A DNA stretch of 64,000 nucleotides from assembly GCF_001577835.2 (NCBI RefSeq), contig NC_029530.1, positions 11,457,436-11,521,435 on the forward strand. The letters are read 5' to 3'. The translations under genes were made by a program, and so were the position numbers. The first letter of the stretch is position 1. Every line of letters starts with the position of its first letter. Source of the stretch: Coturnix japonica. Its lineage: Eukaryota; Chordata; Aves; Galliformes; Phasianidae. Below the pieces are notes generated by a model. That model saw only the letters and a list, made by a program, of their open reading frames with translations. It was not told where the DNA came from and searched no databases. Shown here piece after piece: positions 1 through 11,100 of this stretch.

Positions 1-330
1 GAGATGTGCCAGGCCACTTAATCCACACAGTCCAGTATACTCTATTGTCCCTTTCCCCCCCCTGGCTGGGGGCAGGGCCCCTCTATTGTTTACCTCGGTG
101 GCTTGCAGCAACTGGAACTCTCCCCTTCTTGGAAGAGTTCACCTTGGTAGTTGTTTCACCTTGTAATTCTTTCACTCGTGCCTGAAGTGCAGAAGTGGAT
201 GAATTACACCACTTCTTCATGTCCTCCCCATGACTACAGAGGAAAAGCAACAAGGCAAGTTGTGTAGTCTTATCATTGTCATTTGCTTGAATACGAGGTT
301 TCTTATCGTTGTCATTTGCTTGACGTCTCA
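1..330 (-). mobile_element. Possible ERV coding remnant, unplaced
   Basis: An 82-codon open stretch (83-331, minus) lies just beyond a CR1 3' end. It is polar and lysine-rich, with a duplicated short motif (QANDNDK twice). It may continue the minus-strand ERVL-like gag fossil that lies to its right and shares its strand. I recognise no diagnostic domain, so the assignment rests on position and composition. Positions 1-82 are C-rich and show nothing else. Confidence 0.25.
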
Positions 331-625
331 CAGAATCACAGAATCACAGAATGACCCAGGTTGGAAGGGACCTTAAGGATCATGTAGTTCCAACCCCCTG
401 CCTGGCAGGGCCACCAAACATACATATTTACTAGATCAGGTTGCCCAGGGCCCCGTCCAACCTGGCCTTGAACACCTCCAAGGACGGGGCATCCACAACC
501 TCCCTGGGCAGCCTGTTCCAGGGCCTAACCACTCTCCTAGTGAAGAACTTACCCCTAACATCCAACCTAAATCTTCCCTCTTTTAACTCTCTCCAGCAGC
601 CTTAGCTCTCACCCTTATTTCCCAC
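331..625 (-). mobile_element. CR1: CR1 LINE, 3' fragment
   Basis: Read on the minus strand, this ends in the tandem ATTCTGTG octamers that close avian CR1 elements. They are preceded by the standard CR1 terminal segment (a plus-strand run giving GGAAGGGACCTTAAGGATC and later CCTCCCTGGGCAGCC). Only the end of ORF2 and the 3' UTR remain, so the copy is strongly 5'-truncated. It sits between the possible ERV remnant at 1-330 and unassigned DNA. Confidence 0.9.
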
Positions 626-1727
626 ACCCAGTAAACTGAGGATATGTTTAAAATCACCCACAAAGCACAATCACAACGTCTTACGTTGCAAATTATACAA
701 TGTATAATTTGTATAATTTGTATATGAACAGTCAAAGTTCAAACAGTAAATTCTCAGAGGAAAAAAAAGAACTCAGCAGTCCTTCCGCCTCAAAGCAGAG
801 CTCTTTCCCTTCATGTTCCTGCTCTAATGCAGAAAGGCAAAGGCAGCCCTGCCGCCCTACAGATAAGTTCCTGCTCCAGCAATCACTGCTGGAGCTCTGG
901 GTTATCACGGCTGCACAGCTGCTGCCTCACCTCTGGCGTGAGCCCTCAGGTGCAGCTGAAGCCTTTGGCTCACAGCACAACATGCTAAAACACGCACCTG
1001 GAGCTGCTTTTGCAAACCCTAATGTTCCTTGTTGCTGAGCTTGGAATGCTCACAGTGCCCAGGGATGGCACAGCTTTCAGACACTGAGAACAAACCAAGA
1101 GAGGACAAGATACATTCAGAGCACAGAGGGTCAGGTGAAGGTAACATTAGCACAAGGGTTAAGCCGTTTGGGTTTGGATTAACCAGCTCTCCCCTCCTGT
1201 GCTGAAGAACACGTTATCACTGCTTTGGAAAGACTGCAAGAATCTGCTGATTTACAGAAACATTGTCACTCTCAGCTGCATTATCAGTCCTTCAGGACAC
1301 CTTATTACTTCACATATGTATTTAATAGACATCAGAATGGCTGATGAGCCGGACATTGAGTAACATGACACGATTGATATTTTTAAGTACTCCTTCTATA
1401 GGTACTGCCAAGATTTTGCTTAAATATATTAAATAGTTGCTTAAATAATAACCAACCTCCAACACCTCAAGCACTCCAGGTGACTGTCAGTGCTAAATAC
1501 CGTAGAGCTGGGACTCGTTATTAAAGAGAAAGCAGACTAGAGGTTAAATACCAAACACCAGCAACAGGATTGACACCTCAGCAGAGAAACTGCTCTGCCT
1601 GGAAGGCAGAACGAGAACACAGTGCACAGCGAGGTGTTCAAGGGAGAAAAAGAAATCAACTCCTTTGTAAAATAGAAAACGTTCGGTCCTTCAAAGCACC
1701 GCTTCTGTGCAGGGCCCGGCCATGAGA
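626..1727. other. Unassigned interval, no gene seen
   Basis: This is AT-rich at first, with short ATAATTTGTATAATTTG-like repeats near 690-725, and mixed after that. A 112-codon open frame (700-1038) shows no domain, and its composition looks like chance. No RNA gene or recognisable transposon end was seen. Confidence 0.5.
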
Positions 1728-3169
1728 TCAGCGGGTACAGCCGCACCTCGGAGGCGGCGCCCCGCGTCTTTGTTTGGCACTCAGAGCCCTCCCTACCTCT
1801 CCCTCTCCCACACACTGTCCTGCTCCATCCCCTCCCCGCTCACTCTTTTTTATGGTTGAGATTTTCGATGATACGGGTCGAGAGGAACTCATGTTGTTTA
1901 GCTTTTTCAATAGGCGATCGTGGGAATCCTGGTCCCCATCATCTGGTACCACCATGGATCCATCTACATCAGGCATGTTAGTCAACATGTCAATAATATC
2001 ATTTTGTGTTCCCTCCATTCTGTTTAACCTTTCAGCTATTTTGACAATGGCTGAAGTATAACGATTAACTTCTGTAGCGCTTATAAATAATTCAAGTTCC
2101 TGAAGTCTGCTAATTAGTTCATTCCCAAGGTGTTTCCTTTCCCCTTTGCCATATACTAATGCAAGTGCACTGGCAGGATTTTCAGGAGCTGCCTTTGTAA
2201 AGTAACGCCACATTTGTCATGGAACACGGACTGTTTCAGGATCATGTAATTGGTTTGGATCGTTACGATTGAAGTGGGAGCTGTATAGCATTTCCACCAG
2301 AGCACTTTCTCTCAAAAATTGGATACCTTTCTCTATATCAGTCCATTTCTTTTTCTCAGGCTCCAAGTCCCATTTAAAGGGGAATCTATCTCTTACCGCT
2401 ATCAACATCTGCTTCCAGAGGGTGTAGGACCGATCTTGGCATGTGCCGATACCTCTGTCCACACGTGAGTCCTTGGAAATGCTACCCAGTTGGCGAGCTT
2501 CACTGCCATTGAGCCACGCACTGCTGGCACCATTGTTCCAGCATAGAAGTAACCAGGTGACCATATGTTCTTTTGGCTGACGTGTGAAATCCTTTCTTAG
2601 ATCTCGAATTTCACTCAGTTTAAAAGATCGATTAATAATGGTCGTAATACCTTGCTTGCCTTTTGCTCTATCAAGAGTCCCAGGTGTTGATGGTGGCAAC
2701 TGTGTTGATGAGGCCACCCCATCTAGAATTTTGGACTCGAGAAATTCTCGTAAAGAAAATCTAGCTTTTGGCTCCTCTTCTTCTGACTCTGACTCTTCCA
2801 TTATTTCCTCCAAGTAACCCTCCTTTTTTTTCCTCTCTCCTAACTTCCTCTGCTCTTCCAACTTCTTCTGCTCCTCTAACTTCTTCTGCTCCTCTAACAT
2901 CCTCTGCTCCTCCAACTTCCTCTGGTCTTCTGACTCCCCCTGCTCTCCTGAGTCCCCCTCTGCTCTCCTAACTCCCTCCGCTCTTCTAACTCCTGCATTT
3001 TCTCTAACTGAGTTGAAACTCGTTTTGTCTTTCACCCTCTTACAGGGGCAACCAACATTGTATCTGGTGACCCGATGGTTGGTCAGATTGGACTAAATGT
3101 GCCCCCGGTGGCTGGTCAAATTGGACTACATGCGCCCCCCGTAGTTGGTTAAATACATCCAGTTCACCC

Positions 3170-3665
3170 CGGAGGGCACATAGCTGGTTTTGGAGAGTGT
3201 TCTGCTCAAACTGGACGGCACTGAACTCAGTCTGGAGGCTGTCGTACTTCCACTGGAGGGTGTCACATTCGGATCGGAGGGTTTTACACTCTAAATGGAG
3301 GATGTTATTCTTAGACAGGATGGCGTTGTGGTCAGTCTGGAGAGTGTTGTGCTTGGTCTGGAGAGCATTGTGCTCTGACTGGAGAGTGTCATACTTGGAC
3401 TGGAACGTGTCACACTCTGATTGGAAGGTGCTGTGATTAGTCTGGAGAGTGTCGTACTCGGAATGGAGGGCATTGTGCTCAGCCTGGAGAGTGTTGTGCT
3501 CGGTCCGGAGGGCATTGTACTCAGTCTGGAGAGTGTTGTGCTCGGTCCGGAGGGCATTGTGCTCAGTCTGGAGAGTGTTGTGCTCGGACTGGAGAGTGCT
3601 GTGCTCTGACCGGAGGGCATTGTGCTCGGACCAGAGGGCGTCATGCTCGGACTGGAGGGTGTCGA
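3170..3665 (-). repeat. 21-bp tandem repeat coding heptads in gag
   Basis: Roughly twenty copies of a 21-bp unit read on the minus strand as variants of the heptad LQSEHNT, with L at heptad spacing and polar residues between. This predicts a long regular coiled coil. The tract explains several spurious open frames on both strands here. Confidence 0.75.
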
Positions 3666-4574
3666 GTTAGGATTGCATACTCTCATTCTCAGCCCTGAGA
3701 CTCTCTCTCTCAACCTCAAAAGCGTCCCTCTCAGGAATGGTATTGAATAAGGCCTGATAGCCCCAACATTCCTGTCTCAAATATGCGGTCAAACTCTCAG
3801 GATTCTTTAAGTGTTCAGGAGTAAAGCTCCATGACACTAAAGATGTCTGTCTTTTAAAAGTCTCTCCAAAGTCTCTCCACACTCCCTGCCACTCAGTATT
3901 CTCTGGTTCTAGGGAAGACTTCCTCCTGATGTAACAAATGTAATAAATCCAAGAACCAATAAGTAAAAAAGTCAACAGTAAGTTCAGGGAGATTGACAGT
4001 GTGTTCAACTGGGCCAAATGGTCATTCAAAGACTGCTTAAAGGATGCAAAGAAAAAAGGAGGAGCACACTCAAAATCCACCATTTCTGTACTATTAGTTG
4101 CATTAGTTGCTCCCTCTGGAGCTGCATACAGATATCAAGTAAGCATTGCTAACCATGCTTTCAATCCATTATACATTTCTATAGCTCCATAGGAAAAAGT
4201 GGATAGCTTAAACATGGTCCAATATGTTTGGAGCATTATAAAAGAGTAACTAATGAAACGCAGTCCTTTGTAAAACAAATTTACTAGAGAAAACTTTTTT
4301 TTTTTTTCCTCCAATAGAGAGGAAAAAAAGTAAAAAGACAAAGCTCAAAAGTGTTTACTAATAATCCGGGGTATTGGCCGTCCGCCCAGATTCAGGAATT
4401 TAAAGTTTATAAAATATTCCAGAGTGTTGGCAGTCCACCTGGACTTTCAAGGTCAAGCTCGCAGGTGCAGAATAGCAAACCAAAGATAGCTCCTTAACAG
4501 AAAAAATAACCCGTAGCTCTGTTAAAAGCTAAAAGAGCAACAGAAGAAAAAAACAGAAAAACAGCAACTCAATT

Positions 4575-4592
4575 TGCCCGCATTCTCCACCA
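4575..4592 (-). promoter_or_regulatory. Retroviral primer-binding site, tRNA-Ala type
   Basis: The minus strand reads TGGTGGAGAATGCGGGCA just inside the LTR. This is what is expected opposite CCA plus the acceptor end of a vertebrate tRNA-Ala(AGC) ending in TGCCCRCATTCTCCA, matched from memory of that tRNA family. Related sites follow the LTR ends at 49140 and 61745. Confidence 0.6.
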
Positions 4593-4599
4593 AAATCCG

Positions 4600-5096
4600 T
4601 CACGGTTTAAACGAAAATCCACCTACGTCCGTGACAGGGACGCAGGGCCCACAGGGGCCCTAGGCCGAAAGGAAAAAGTTAATTAGGAAAAGAAAACAGT
4701 GGCAACTATCTAAGCAGGCACACTTATTTACTAAATACTATATCAAAGAACAGGATAACGCAATATAATATAATTTAATTGAAAATTGAGCTAACGAATC
4801 AAGCAAAATAGGAGAGAGAATGAGTCCTGAAACCGAGAGGCCTACTGTGAAATCTAGGCGAAACGGTGAAGGCTCCCACACACTCCCCTGAACGCCGGAA
4901 CTCGAAAGACGTCAGTCTAGCATGCAAAAGAGATAACATAGTGTCCAGGTCCCGTGACCCATCTCTGACCGTGTTGTTCTCTGGGAGATGTAGTCTTCTT
5001 CTGTAAGTTGCAGATTCAGTAAAATTATTCATGCTTTATATGATGTTATGATGTGGAATACTGATAGTAAAATTACAAAATTATTATACCATGACA
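4600..5096 (-). repeat. ERVL-like 5' LTR
   Basis: This LTR of about 0.5 kb begins TGTCATGG on the minus strand at 5096. It aligns along its length with the LTRs at 47331-47817 and 61265-61745. Shared features are the start, an ACATCATAACATCAT block, a CACGGGACC block, and the end near a TCACGG/CATAGGT stretch. The left edge is set by the adjoining primer-binding site. Confidence 0.75.
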
Positions 5097-5234
5097 AAAG
5101 CATTACAGTATTAAAAAAAAAAAACATAAACAAAACAAACAAACAAAAAAAACCCCAAAAAATTTAATACATTACAATTATAAAAATTGATCTAAACTAA
5201 ACAAAACAAAGCATTTGTAACAGTAAAATCTGCA
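5097..5234. other. A-rich 3' flank of OR1
   Basis: An A-rich stretch lies between the ERV LTR and the OR1 stop. The same kind of A-rich 3' flank, with ACAAAACAAA runs, follows OR4 near 35000-35100, so it belongs to the duplicated receptor unit. Confidence 0.5.
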
Positions 5235-6193
5235 TTATGTGTCATCACTTCTAAAAGATGGGCAGTTCCATGCTTGTGAAACACATTTGGTCATCACTTT
5301 CCTAACTGCATCCTTGACTTCATGGTTCCTCATGCTATAGATGAGGGGGTTCACTGCTGGAGGTATCATGGAGTACAGAACTGCTACCATCAGGTCCATG
5401 GATGGGGAGGAATAAGAGGGTGGCTTCAGGTAGGCAAAAGTGGCAGTGCTGATAAATAGGGAGACCACGGCTAGGTGATGGAGTCATGTGGAGAAGGCTT
5501 TGTGCCGTCCCTACTCAGAGGGCATCCTTAGCATGACTTTGAAGATCTGCACATAGGACATAACTATGAAAACAAAGCACCTGAAGGCTAAACTGATAGT
5601 AAAAATGATAAACACAACTTCCCTGAGGCAGGAGGCTGAGCAGAAGAGCTTGAGGATCTGGGGGATTTCACAGAAAAAATGGTTGACAACATTGCCTTGG
5701 CACAGAGGCAGTGAAAATGTACTGGCAGTGTGCAGCAGGGAATAGAGAAGCACAGTGCCCCAGGCAGCTGCTGCCATGGTGGCACAAGCTCTGCTGTCCA
5801 TCAAGGTCCCGTAGGGCATGGGCTTGCAGATGGCAACATAGCGGTCAAAGGACATGATGGTGAGAAGGGAATACTCTGCTGAGGCAAAGAAGAGAAGGAA
5901 AAAGAGCTGTGCAGCACATCCTGCATAGGAGATGGCCCTGCTGTCCCAGAGGCCATGGCTTTGGGGAGAGTGGTGAACATGCAGCCCATGTTGAGGATGG
6001 CCAGGTTGAGGAGGAAGAAGTACATGGGAGTGTGCAGGCGGCGGTCGCAGGCTACGGCTGTGCTGATGAGGCCGTTGCCCAGGAGGGCAGCCAGGTAGAT
6101 GCCCAGGAAGAGCCAGAAGTGCAGGAGCTGCAGCTGCCGCGTGTCTGCCAATGGCAGCAGGAGGAACTCGCTGATGGAGCTGCTGTTGGGCAT
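5235..6193 (-). pseudogene. Olfactory receptor pseudogene OR1, OR14-like (avian gamma-c type)
   Basis: This is a single-exon class II olfactory receptor, a seven-transmembrane G-protein-coupled odorant receptor of the nasal epithelium. It starts MPNSSSISEFLLLP (sequon NSS) and keeps LLGNGLI of TM1, PMYFFLLNLA of TM2, MSFDRYVAICKP at the end of TM3, and NPLIYSMRN of TM7. These match OR4 and the avian OR14-type expansion. It is disabled. About 7 bp are missing near 5952, after KAMA, which shifts frame before TM3. An in-frame TAG replaces Gln after RMPSE (5511-5513). A TGA replaces Cys in the FSTCLPHL motif (5484-5486). With three separate lesions, no working product is expected. Confidence 0.93.
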
Positions 6194-6798
6194 CTGCTTT
6201 TGTTCCTTGCCTTGGAGTCCTGTTCAGAGTGCAGAAGATAATGACAAGTCCAGACCACTCTCACAAAAACTCCTCCTGCTATACTATCTATGTTCTTTCC
6301 CTATATAATAATATATAATAATATATAATAATAATGTTCATTTAAATCCTGAACTCGTATTTCTTTTCTTGAGGAAATCCCTTAAGGATTCACCATCTCT
6401 TAAGTAGTAGAAGATTAAAGATCTCTTTCTTTCTTCTCATTTCCTAATCATATCAAAGCCTCCTGGATATTTTCCTGTTTAGCACAACTGCTTTTCAAGA
6501 CTCCAGCCCCTATCTCTGTGCACTACAACTTCTCATAGAGAAATCAGCCTTTTTGCAATATAAGCGAACTATTAATGTCTGCAGAAAAACACAAGAACTG
6601 AAAGTGACTGTATCCTTTCGGAAAGAAAGGCTGAAAGCACAACTTGTGTGACTGTTCACAAACATTCAAATGATTGCAGAAATGTGTGAGAAATATAGCA
6701 TTTTTTTAAAATTATATAGTCCCTATTAGATTTCTGCCTCCAATCCTCTTTCCTACCTTCAGAACAGGAAATAAAAAATCTCTGACTTTGCCCTTCAT
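6194..6798. other. Immediate 5' flank of OR1
   Basis: AT-rich DNA with an ATAATAATATATAATAATA microsatellite near 6304-6335. The distance from the OR1 start to the GC-rich upstream module is about 0.6 kb, as for the other receptors. No coding sequence was seen. Confidence 0.5.
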
Positions 6799-8710
6799 TT
6801 GCAGAGAACCCTCAGAAACATTCAGTTGTGCAGTGGAGCTGTGATCCCCCTGCCCCAGGCAGCAGCTGTGGCAGCACAAGCCCTGCCGGGGGCCTCATTC
6901 CCCCCACACCACACGTCTCCCCTCAGCACCCTGGGCAGCTCCCCGGGCAGGCTGAGCGCTGAGCCTGGTAGGCGGCAGAGTCCCATACCCGGCACACAGC
7001 CCCTGGGGCACAGCAGGGACCCTGCTCTGCAGGACCGCCCTGGGCACCTGCCTGCAGCCCCGGCTGCACAGCCTGCAGCCGTGCTGGGACATGCAGCCCT
7101 CAGGGCTGTGCTCTGACACTGCAGTATGGAAGCCCTCAGCTGGAGCAGAAGGCTTTTTCCACAGTAAAGAAACATGCAGTGCCTGCAGCCAGATCTGCTA
7201 CGGGATGTCCCTGATTTGGTTAACCCTCTATGAAAAGCATCTGCATGGTCTGTAGTGAGACTTACCATGTCATGGTCTGTGAGTAATGCTCCTGCAGAGA
7301 GCTCATATTCCACTCACACCGTACACATCCTGGAAGCTCTTTCCCCTTTCTCTTCTCTCTGTCTGTCACTTGCAGTCTGTGCTGTGCACAACAGCAGCTC
7401 CTGGGCACAGCTGTCTCTCTGCAGCACTGCCCACTTGTATGAGCTCCCTGTGTCCCAGGAGCCCGGCCCAGCTCAGCAGCAGATGATGTCATTTTTATCC
7501 TTTCCACTCGTGTCCCCTGACACATCCCTGGGTCTTCAAGGCCAACAGCCCTTGAAGGGCAATGGCATCATTATTGTATTTTGAAATCTGATTAATTAAC
7601 CATCCAGTGATAAGTGACTATTTCCAGACATCTGGTGAGTCCTACCAAAGAGTGTTTGGTGAAACAAAAAGAGCACCCAGACAAGGACAGGGACTTTCCC
7701 TGTGCAGGGCTGTGATCCAGCTGAGGTACTGCAGGCAACTCATTCCAAATACAAACTCTGGGCCTTAAATGGAATTCAGCTCTCCACGGACCCACGGGAG
7801 ATGGGATTCCTCTTTTTTAGCTCAGATGTGCACAAGGAGTTCCCTGCATGTGAACTCCTGCTCTGAGTCCTTGGTCCTTCAGCAGGGAGTCAGTTGCTCT
7901 CACACAGACACTGTGACACAGTGTGATGTTCAGGGTGCCTGGGGTGCTCGTGGATGTGTGTCAGTGCTTGTAAACTGTGTGGGAAATCCCTGAGATAGAC
8001 ACCTACTTCCTGGGCATCAGCTGAGGATCTGAGAGGGGAAAAAGGTACTGTTGGCCATTCTAATGACAACAGACCTCAACGTTTAGTGCAACTTAGAGTG
8101 CCTTTGTCACCCATCTCCACAGAGCATGCAGAGTAACACAGCTGACTAAATGGATGAGCTCACAAAGGAAGTGCCAGTTCTTTCTCTGTTCTCCATCTGC
8201 TGCATATTCTTGAGCAGAAAGCAATACAATGCTAACACATATCTTTATTCTTCAACGGACATAGCCTCAGTTATGTAGGAGATCTCAGTTGAATGGCATC
8301 AGAAGCAGCCTAGTGTCACCTCAGTTCCCTGGGCTGTTCCTCACACTCTCATGCAGCTGCAAGTGCAGCACTGGGCCTTCCGGAAATTGTGCCCTAGGTG
8401 TTTCTGTGCTGCTATGTCAGCTCCAGGACCCACAATGGGCCTAACGCCTGTGTGCCACCTTCTGCACACTAATACCATAGATGAGCTATCCAGTCAGGCT
8501 ATGTCCAGTGATGCTTTCCAATTAGGATGTTTACTTCTTTGGTTTTGAACAAATGAGAACACTAAGACTTGAGGAGCTAGAAATCTTTGTAGAGTTACAT
8601 GCCTCCTGAGCTCTTATTTGGACCACAGTGGCACAGTTGAATGGCTTCCACAACTGCACTGTAGAACAAGGGGGATACAGATTCTTTATGATGGGTTGGC
8701 GAGGAGACAA
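6799..8710 (-). repeat. OR-linked upstream module, copy 1 (divergent)
   Basis: A GC-rich segment (6799-7500) recurs upstream of OR2 (18540-19300), OR3 (28410-28810) and OR4 (36600-36930). Further out, 7600-8710 is a diverged copy of the sequence at 16020-17030 and 30330-31340. An open frame is shared by copies 1 and 2 (ALPGASFPPHH against ALPGGSFLTHH). Both strands are open, and I see no domain, so it is better read as duplicated 5' flank, perhaps with a noncoding OR exon or promoter. Confidence 0.6.
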
Positions 8711-9131
8711 GGAAGGGCGACTGTCCTCTGTGAGAGTGCACAGAGCTCTGCCTGGGGATGGCAGAGCAGCCAGGTCAGAGCTAGTGATAATGGCAAACAG
8801 AGGAGACCAACAGTGTTCCTGGCTTCCTTACAAGGAAGAGCAAGTGGAAGGTGCCCTCTGCAGACACATGGGACTCTGATGTTGTCAGGCCTTTGTCCGC
8901 TTTAGGAGCCTTTTTCACTCCAGTATCTGCTGCAGGGACAGCACAGCATAGAATGTGCCATCCAGGAGATCCCTGGAGACCACAGATGCCAGCTTCTTGA
9001 CTAAGCCATGGAGGAACTAAGGAGGAGAGATTCTCTACTGGTTCTCATACGCTCCAGCATGGAAGGTTTGGTGGGAACTGTGAAGGTCAAAGAGGCATCA
9101 GGCCAAGTGCAAGACGCAAATGGATCTCTTT

Positions 9132-9132
<1 letters not shown>
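8711..9132. other. Unassigned interval
   Basis: Mixed-composition DNA between the OR1 upstream module and a tetranucleotide array. Short open frames here lack recognisable motifs. Confidence 0.4.
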
Positions 9133-9188
<56 letters not shown>

Positions 9189-9203
9189 ATCTATCTATCT
9201 ATC

Positions 9204-9265
<62 letters not shown>

Positions 9266-9267
9266 TT
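9133..9267. repeat. (TCTA)n microsatellite
   Basis: About 33 units of TCTA/TATC in a nearly pure run, with two breaks of the form TATCATC. Its translation (repeated YLSI) gives a meaningless open frame. Confidence 0.98.
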
Positions 9268-9682
9268 ATATTCTGAGGTCATAAGCTTAAAAGATGTTCA
9301 CAAATGTCAATAAAACTGATGCAAATAATTGAAGACAAAGATAGAATTCAATGAAATTGTGTTAACTCCTCTCTAATGAGAAATTCTCATGAGTCATGTT
9401 CTATTTTGAATTGTTTATATTAGTCTTTGATGGAATTTTCTGTCCTTTTTTTTTCTTTTTTCTTTTTTATTTGTTGTTGTTGTTTTGTTATTTTGTTTGT
9501 TTTGTTTTTGTTTTGTTTTGTTCGATTTTTCCCTTATAATTACAATGTTTTCCAGAACTGTGTTTGTAGGACACAGATGCCTTCAGGGACAGGGACACAG
9601 ACAGAGGTGCCAGTGACAGTGCCCTGTGACTAAAGTTTTTAATCTACCTCTGCTCTTCCCTGCTGCCTATTTGATGTCACTC

Positions 9683-10490
9683 ATAGAATCATAGAGTCAC
9701 AAGGCTGGATAGGACCTTTAAGATCATCTAGTCCAACCGTCCTCCCTTTACCATACCTACAGGAAACCCCTAAACCATGTCTCCTAGCTCCCTATCCAGG
9801 CGCTTCTTGAACACTGCCAGGGATGGCAACTCCACCACCTCCCTGGGCAGCCATTCCAGTGCCTGACCACTCTCTGAGAGAAAAAGTTCCTTCATATTTT
9901 CAGCCTAAGCCTCTTCTGATACAACCTGTGGTCATTTCCTTTGGTCCTGTTTGTTGCCTGGGAGAACAAGAAAAGCTCTTCCTCATCACAATCTCCCCTC
10001 AGGAATTTGTAAAGTGCAATGAGGTCTCCCCTGAGCATTGTCTTCTCCAGGCTAAACAATGCCAGTTCCCTGAGCGGCTCCTCTTAAGACTTGTGCTCCA
10101 GACCCCTCACAAGTTTTGTTGCCCTTCTCTGGACACGTTCCAGGGCCTCAATTTCTTTCTTGTAGTGAGGAGCCCAAAACCAAACACAGTGCTCGAGATG
10201 CAGCCTCACCAGAGCTGAGTACAGAGGGATGAGTACATCTCTGCTCCTGCTGTCCACACTGTTTCTAAAACAGGCCAGGTTGCTGTTGGCCTACTTGGCC
10301 ACCTGGGCACACTGTCAGCTCATGTTCAGCCAAGCATCGATCAACACCCCCAGGTCCCTTTCCTCTTCACAGTCATCCAGCCGCTCTGCCCGAAGCCTAT
10401 AGTGCTGCAAGGGGTTATTGTGACCAAAGTGCATGACCCGGCACTTGGCCTTGTTGAACTTCATCCCATTAACCTCAGCCCATCATCCTG
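9683..10490 (-). mobile_element. CR1: CR1 LINE, 5'-truncated
   Basis: The minus strand carries the CR1 3' terminus (9683 onward, with octamer-like ATTCTATGA) and then the end of ORF2 read backwards up to about 10490. The terminal ORF2 region aligns with the CR1 copies at 15.3-15.96 kb and 31.4-32.3 kb. Only the last 0.8 kb is present, and it is out of frame in places. Confidence 0.9.
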
Positions 10491-10747
10491 CAGGTGTCTG
10501 CAGCTGTCCTAAATAAATGGCAGTGGTTAAGTGCAAGTTTTAGACAGGCCATTTGGGCACACATTCCTGCCACAGTCTGCCAGATTACCCAATCCCTTGC
10601 GCTTTCTTCAGTCAGTAACCACCCAATTATCTGTCTGATTTCTGACTTTCAGGGGGATTACTTGAATTTGCTCTATCTCTCCAAAATCTGATGGACTGTG
10701 TTGTCAACTCCTTCACTGTGATTCTATCTATCCCTTCCTATCTATTC

Positions 10748-11100
10748 TTTTTCTTTTACTTTTTCTTCTTATCCTTTTCTTTTTTTTTCTTTTTCCTTTC
10801 TTTTTCTTTTTTTTCTTTTTCCTTTTCTTTTCTCTTCTTTTCTTTTCTTTTCTTTTCTTTTCTTTTCTTTTCTTTTCTTTTCTTTTCTTTTCTTTTCTTT
10901 TCTTTTCTTTTCTTTTCTTTTCTTTTTCTTTTTTTCTTTTCTTTTCTTTTCCTTTTCTTTTTCCTTTTCTTTTCTTTTCTTTTTCTTTCTTTTCTTTTTC
11001 CTTTTTCTTTTTCTTTTTCTTTTTTTTTTTCTTTTTTCTTTTCTTTTTTTTTTCTTCTTTTTTCTTTTCCTTCTTTTACTTCTTTTTCTTATTGTCTTTC
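10748..11100. repeat. (TTTTC)n polypyrimidine tract
   Basis: About 350 bp of T and C, with a pure TTTTC core at about 10825-10925 and degenerate edges. The long purine/pyrimidine strand bias could allow triplex (H-DNA) structure; that is inference. The open frame across it (F, S, L only) is not a gene. Confidence 0.97.

Larger units (their letters stand above)
1728..5096 (-). mobile_element. ERVL-like endogenous retrovirus fossil: 5' LTR, primer site and gag
   Basis: From right to left on the minus strand there is a 5' LTR (about 4600-5096), a primer-binding site, a leader, and a gag-type region (about 1728-4083). The gag starts with a short head that has one hydrophobic, membrane-like segment, then a long array of heptads, a Glu/Lys-rich coiled coil, and a domain with the motif VTWLLLCWNNGA. 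The plus-strand element at 49.1-52.8 kb has VTWLLRYWDSGAA in the same place, which ties the two to one family. No pol or 3' LTR is attached. The copy is broken, with a handful of interruptions, and looks old. The ERVL (class III) assignment is inferred from pol in sister copies. Confidence 0.7.

Noticed and set aside
6822-7313. Cysteine-rich minus-strand frame shared with the OR2 upstream module
   Set aside because: Both strands are open in GC-rich sequence, other frames are equally conserved, and no known cysteine pattern fits; treated as duplicated flank.
9133-9267. CRISPR-like array
   Set aside because: A pure tetranucleotide repeat without spacers, in a vertebrate genome.
9008-9313. 101-codon frame with repeated YLSI
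   Set aside because: Driven by the (TCTA)n microsatellite.
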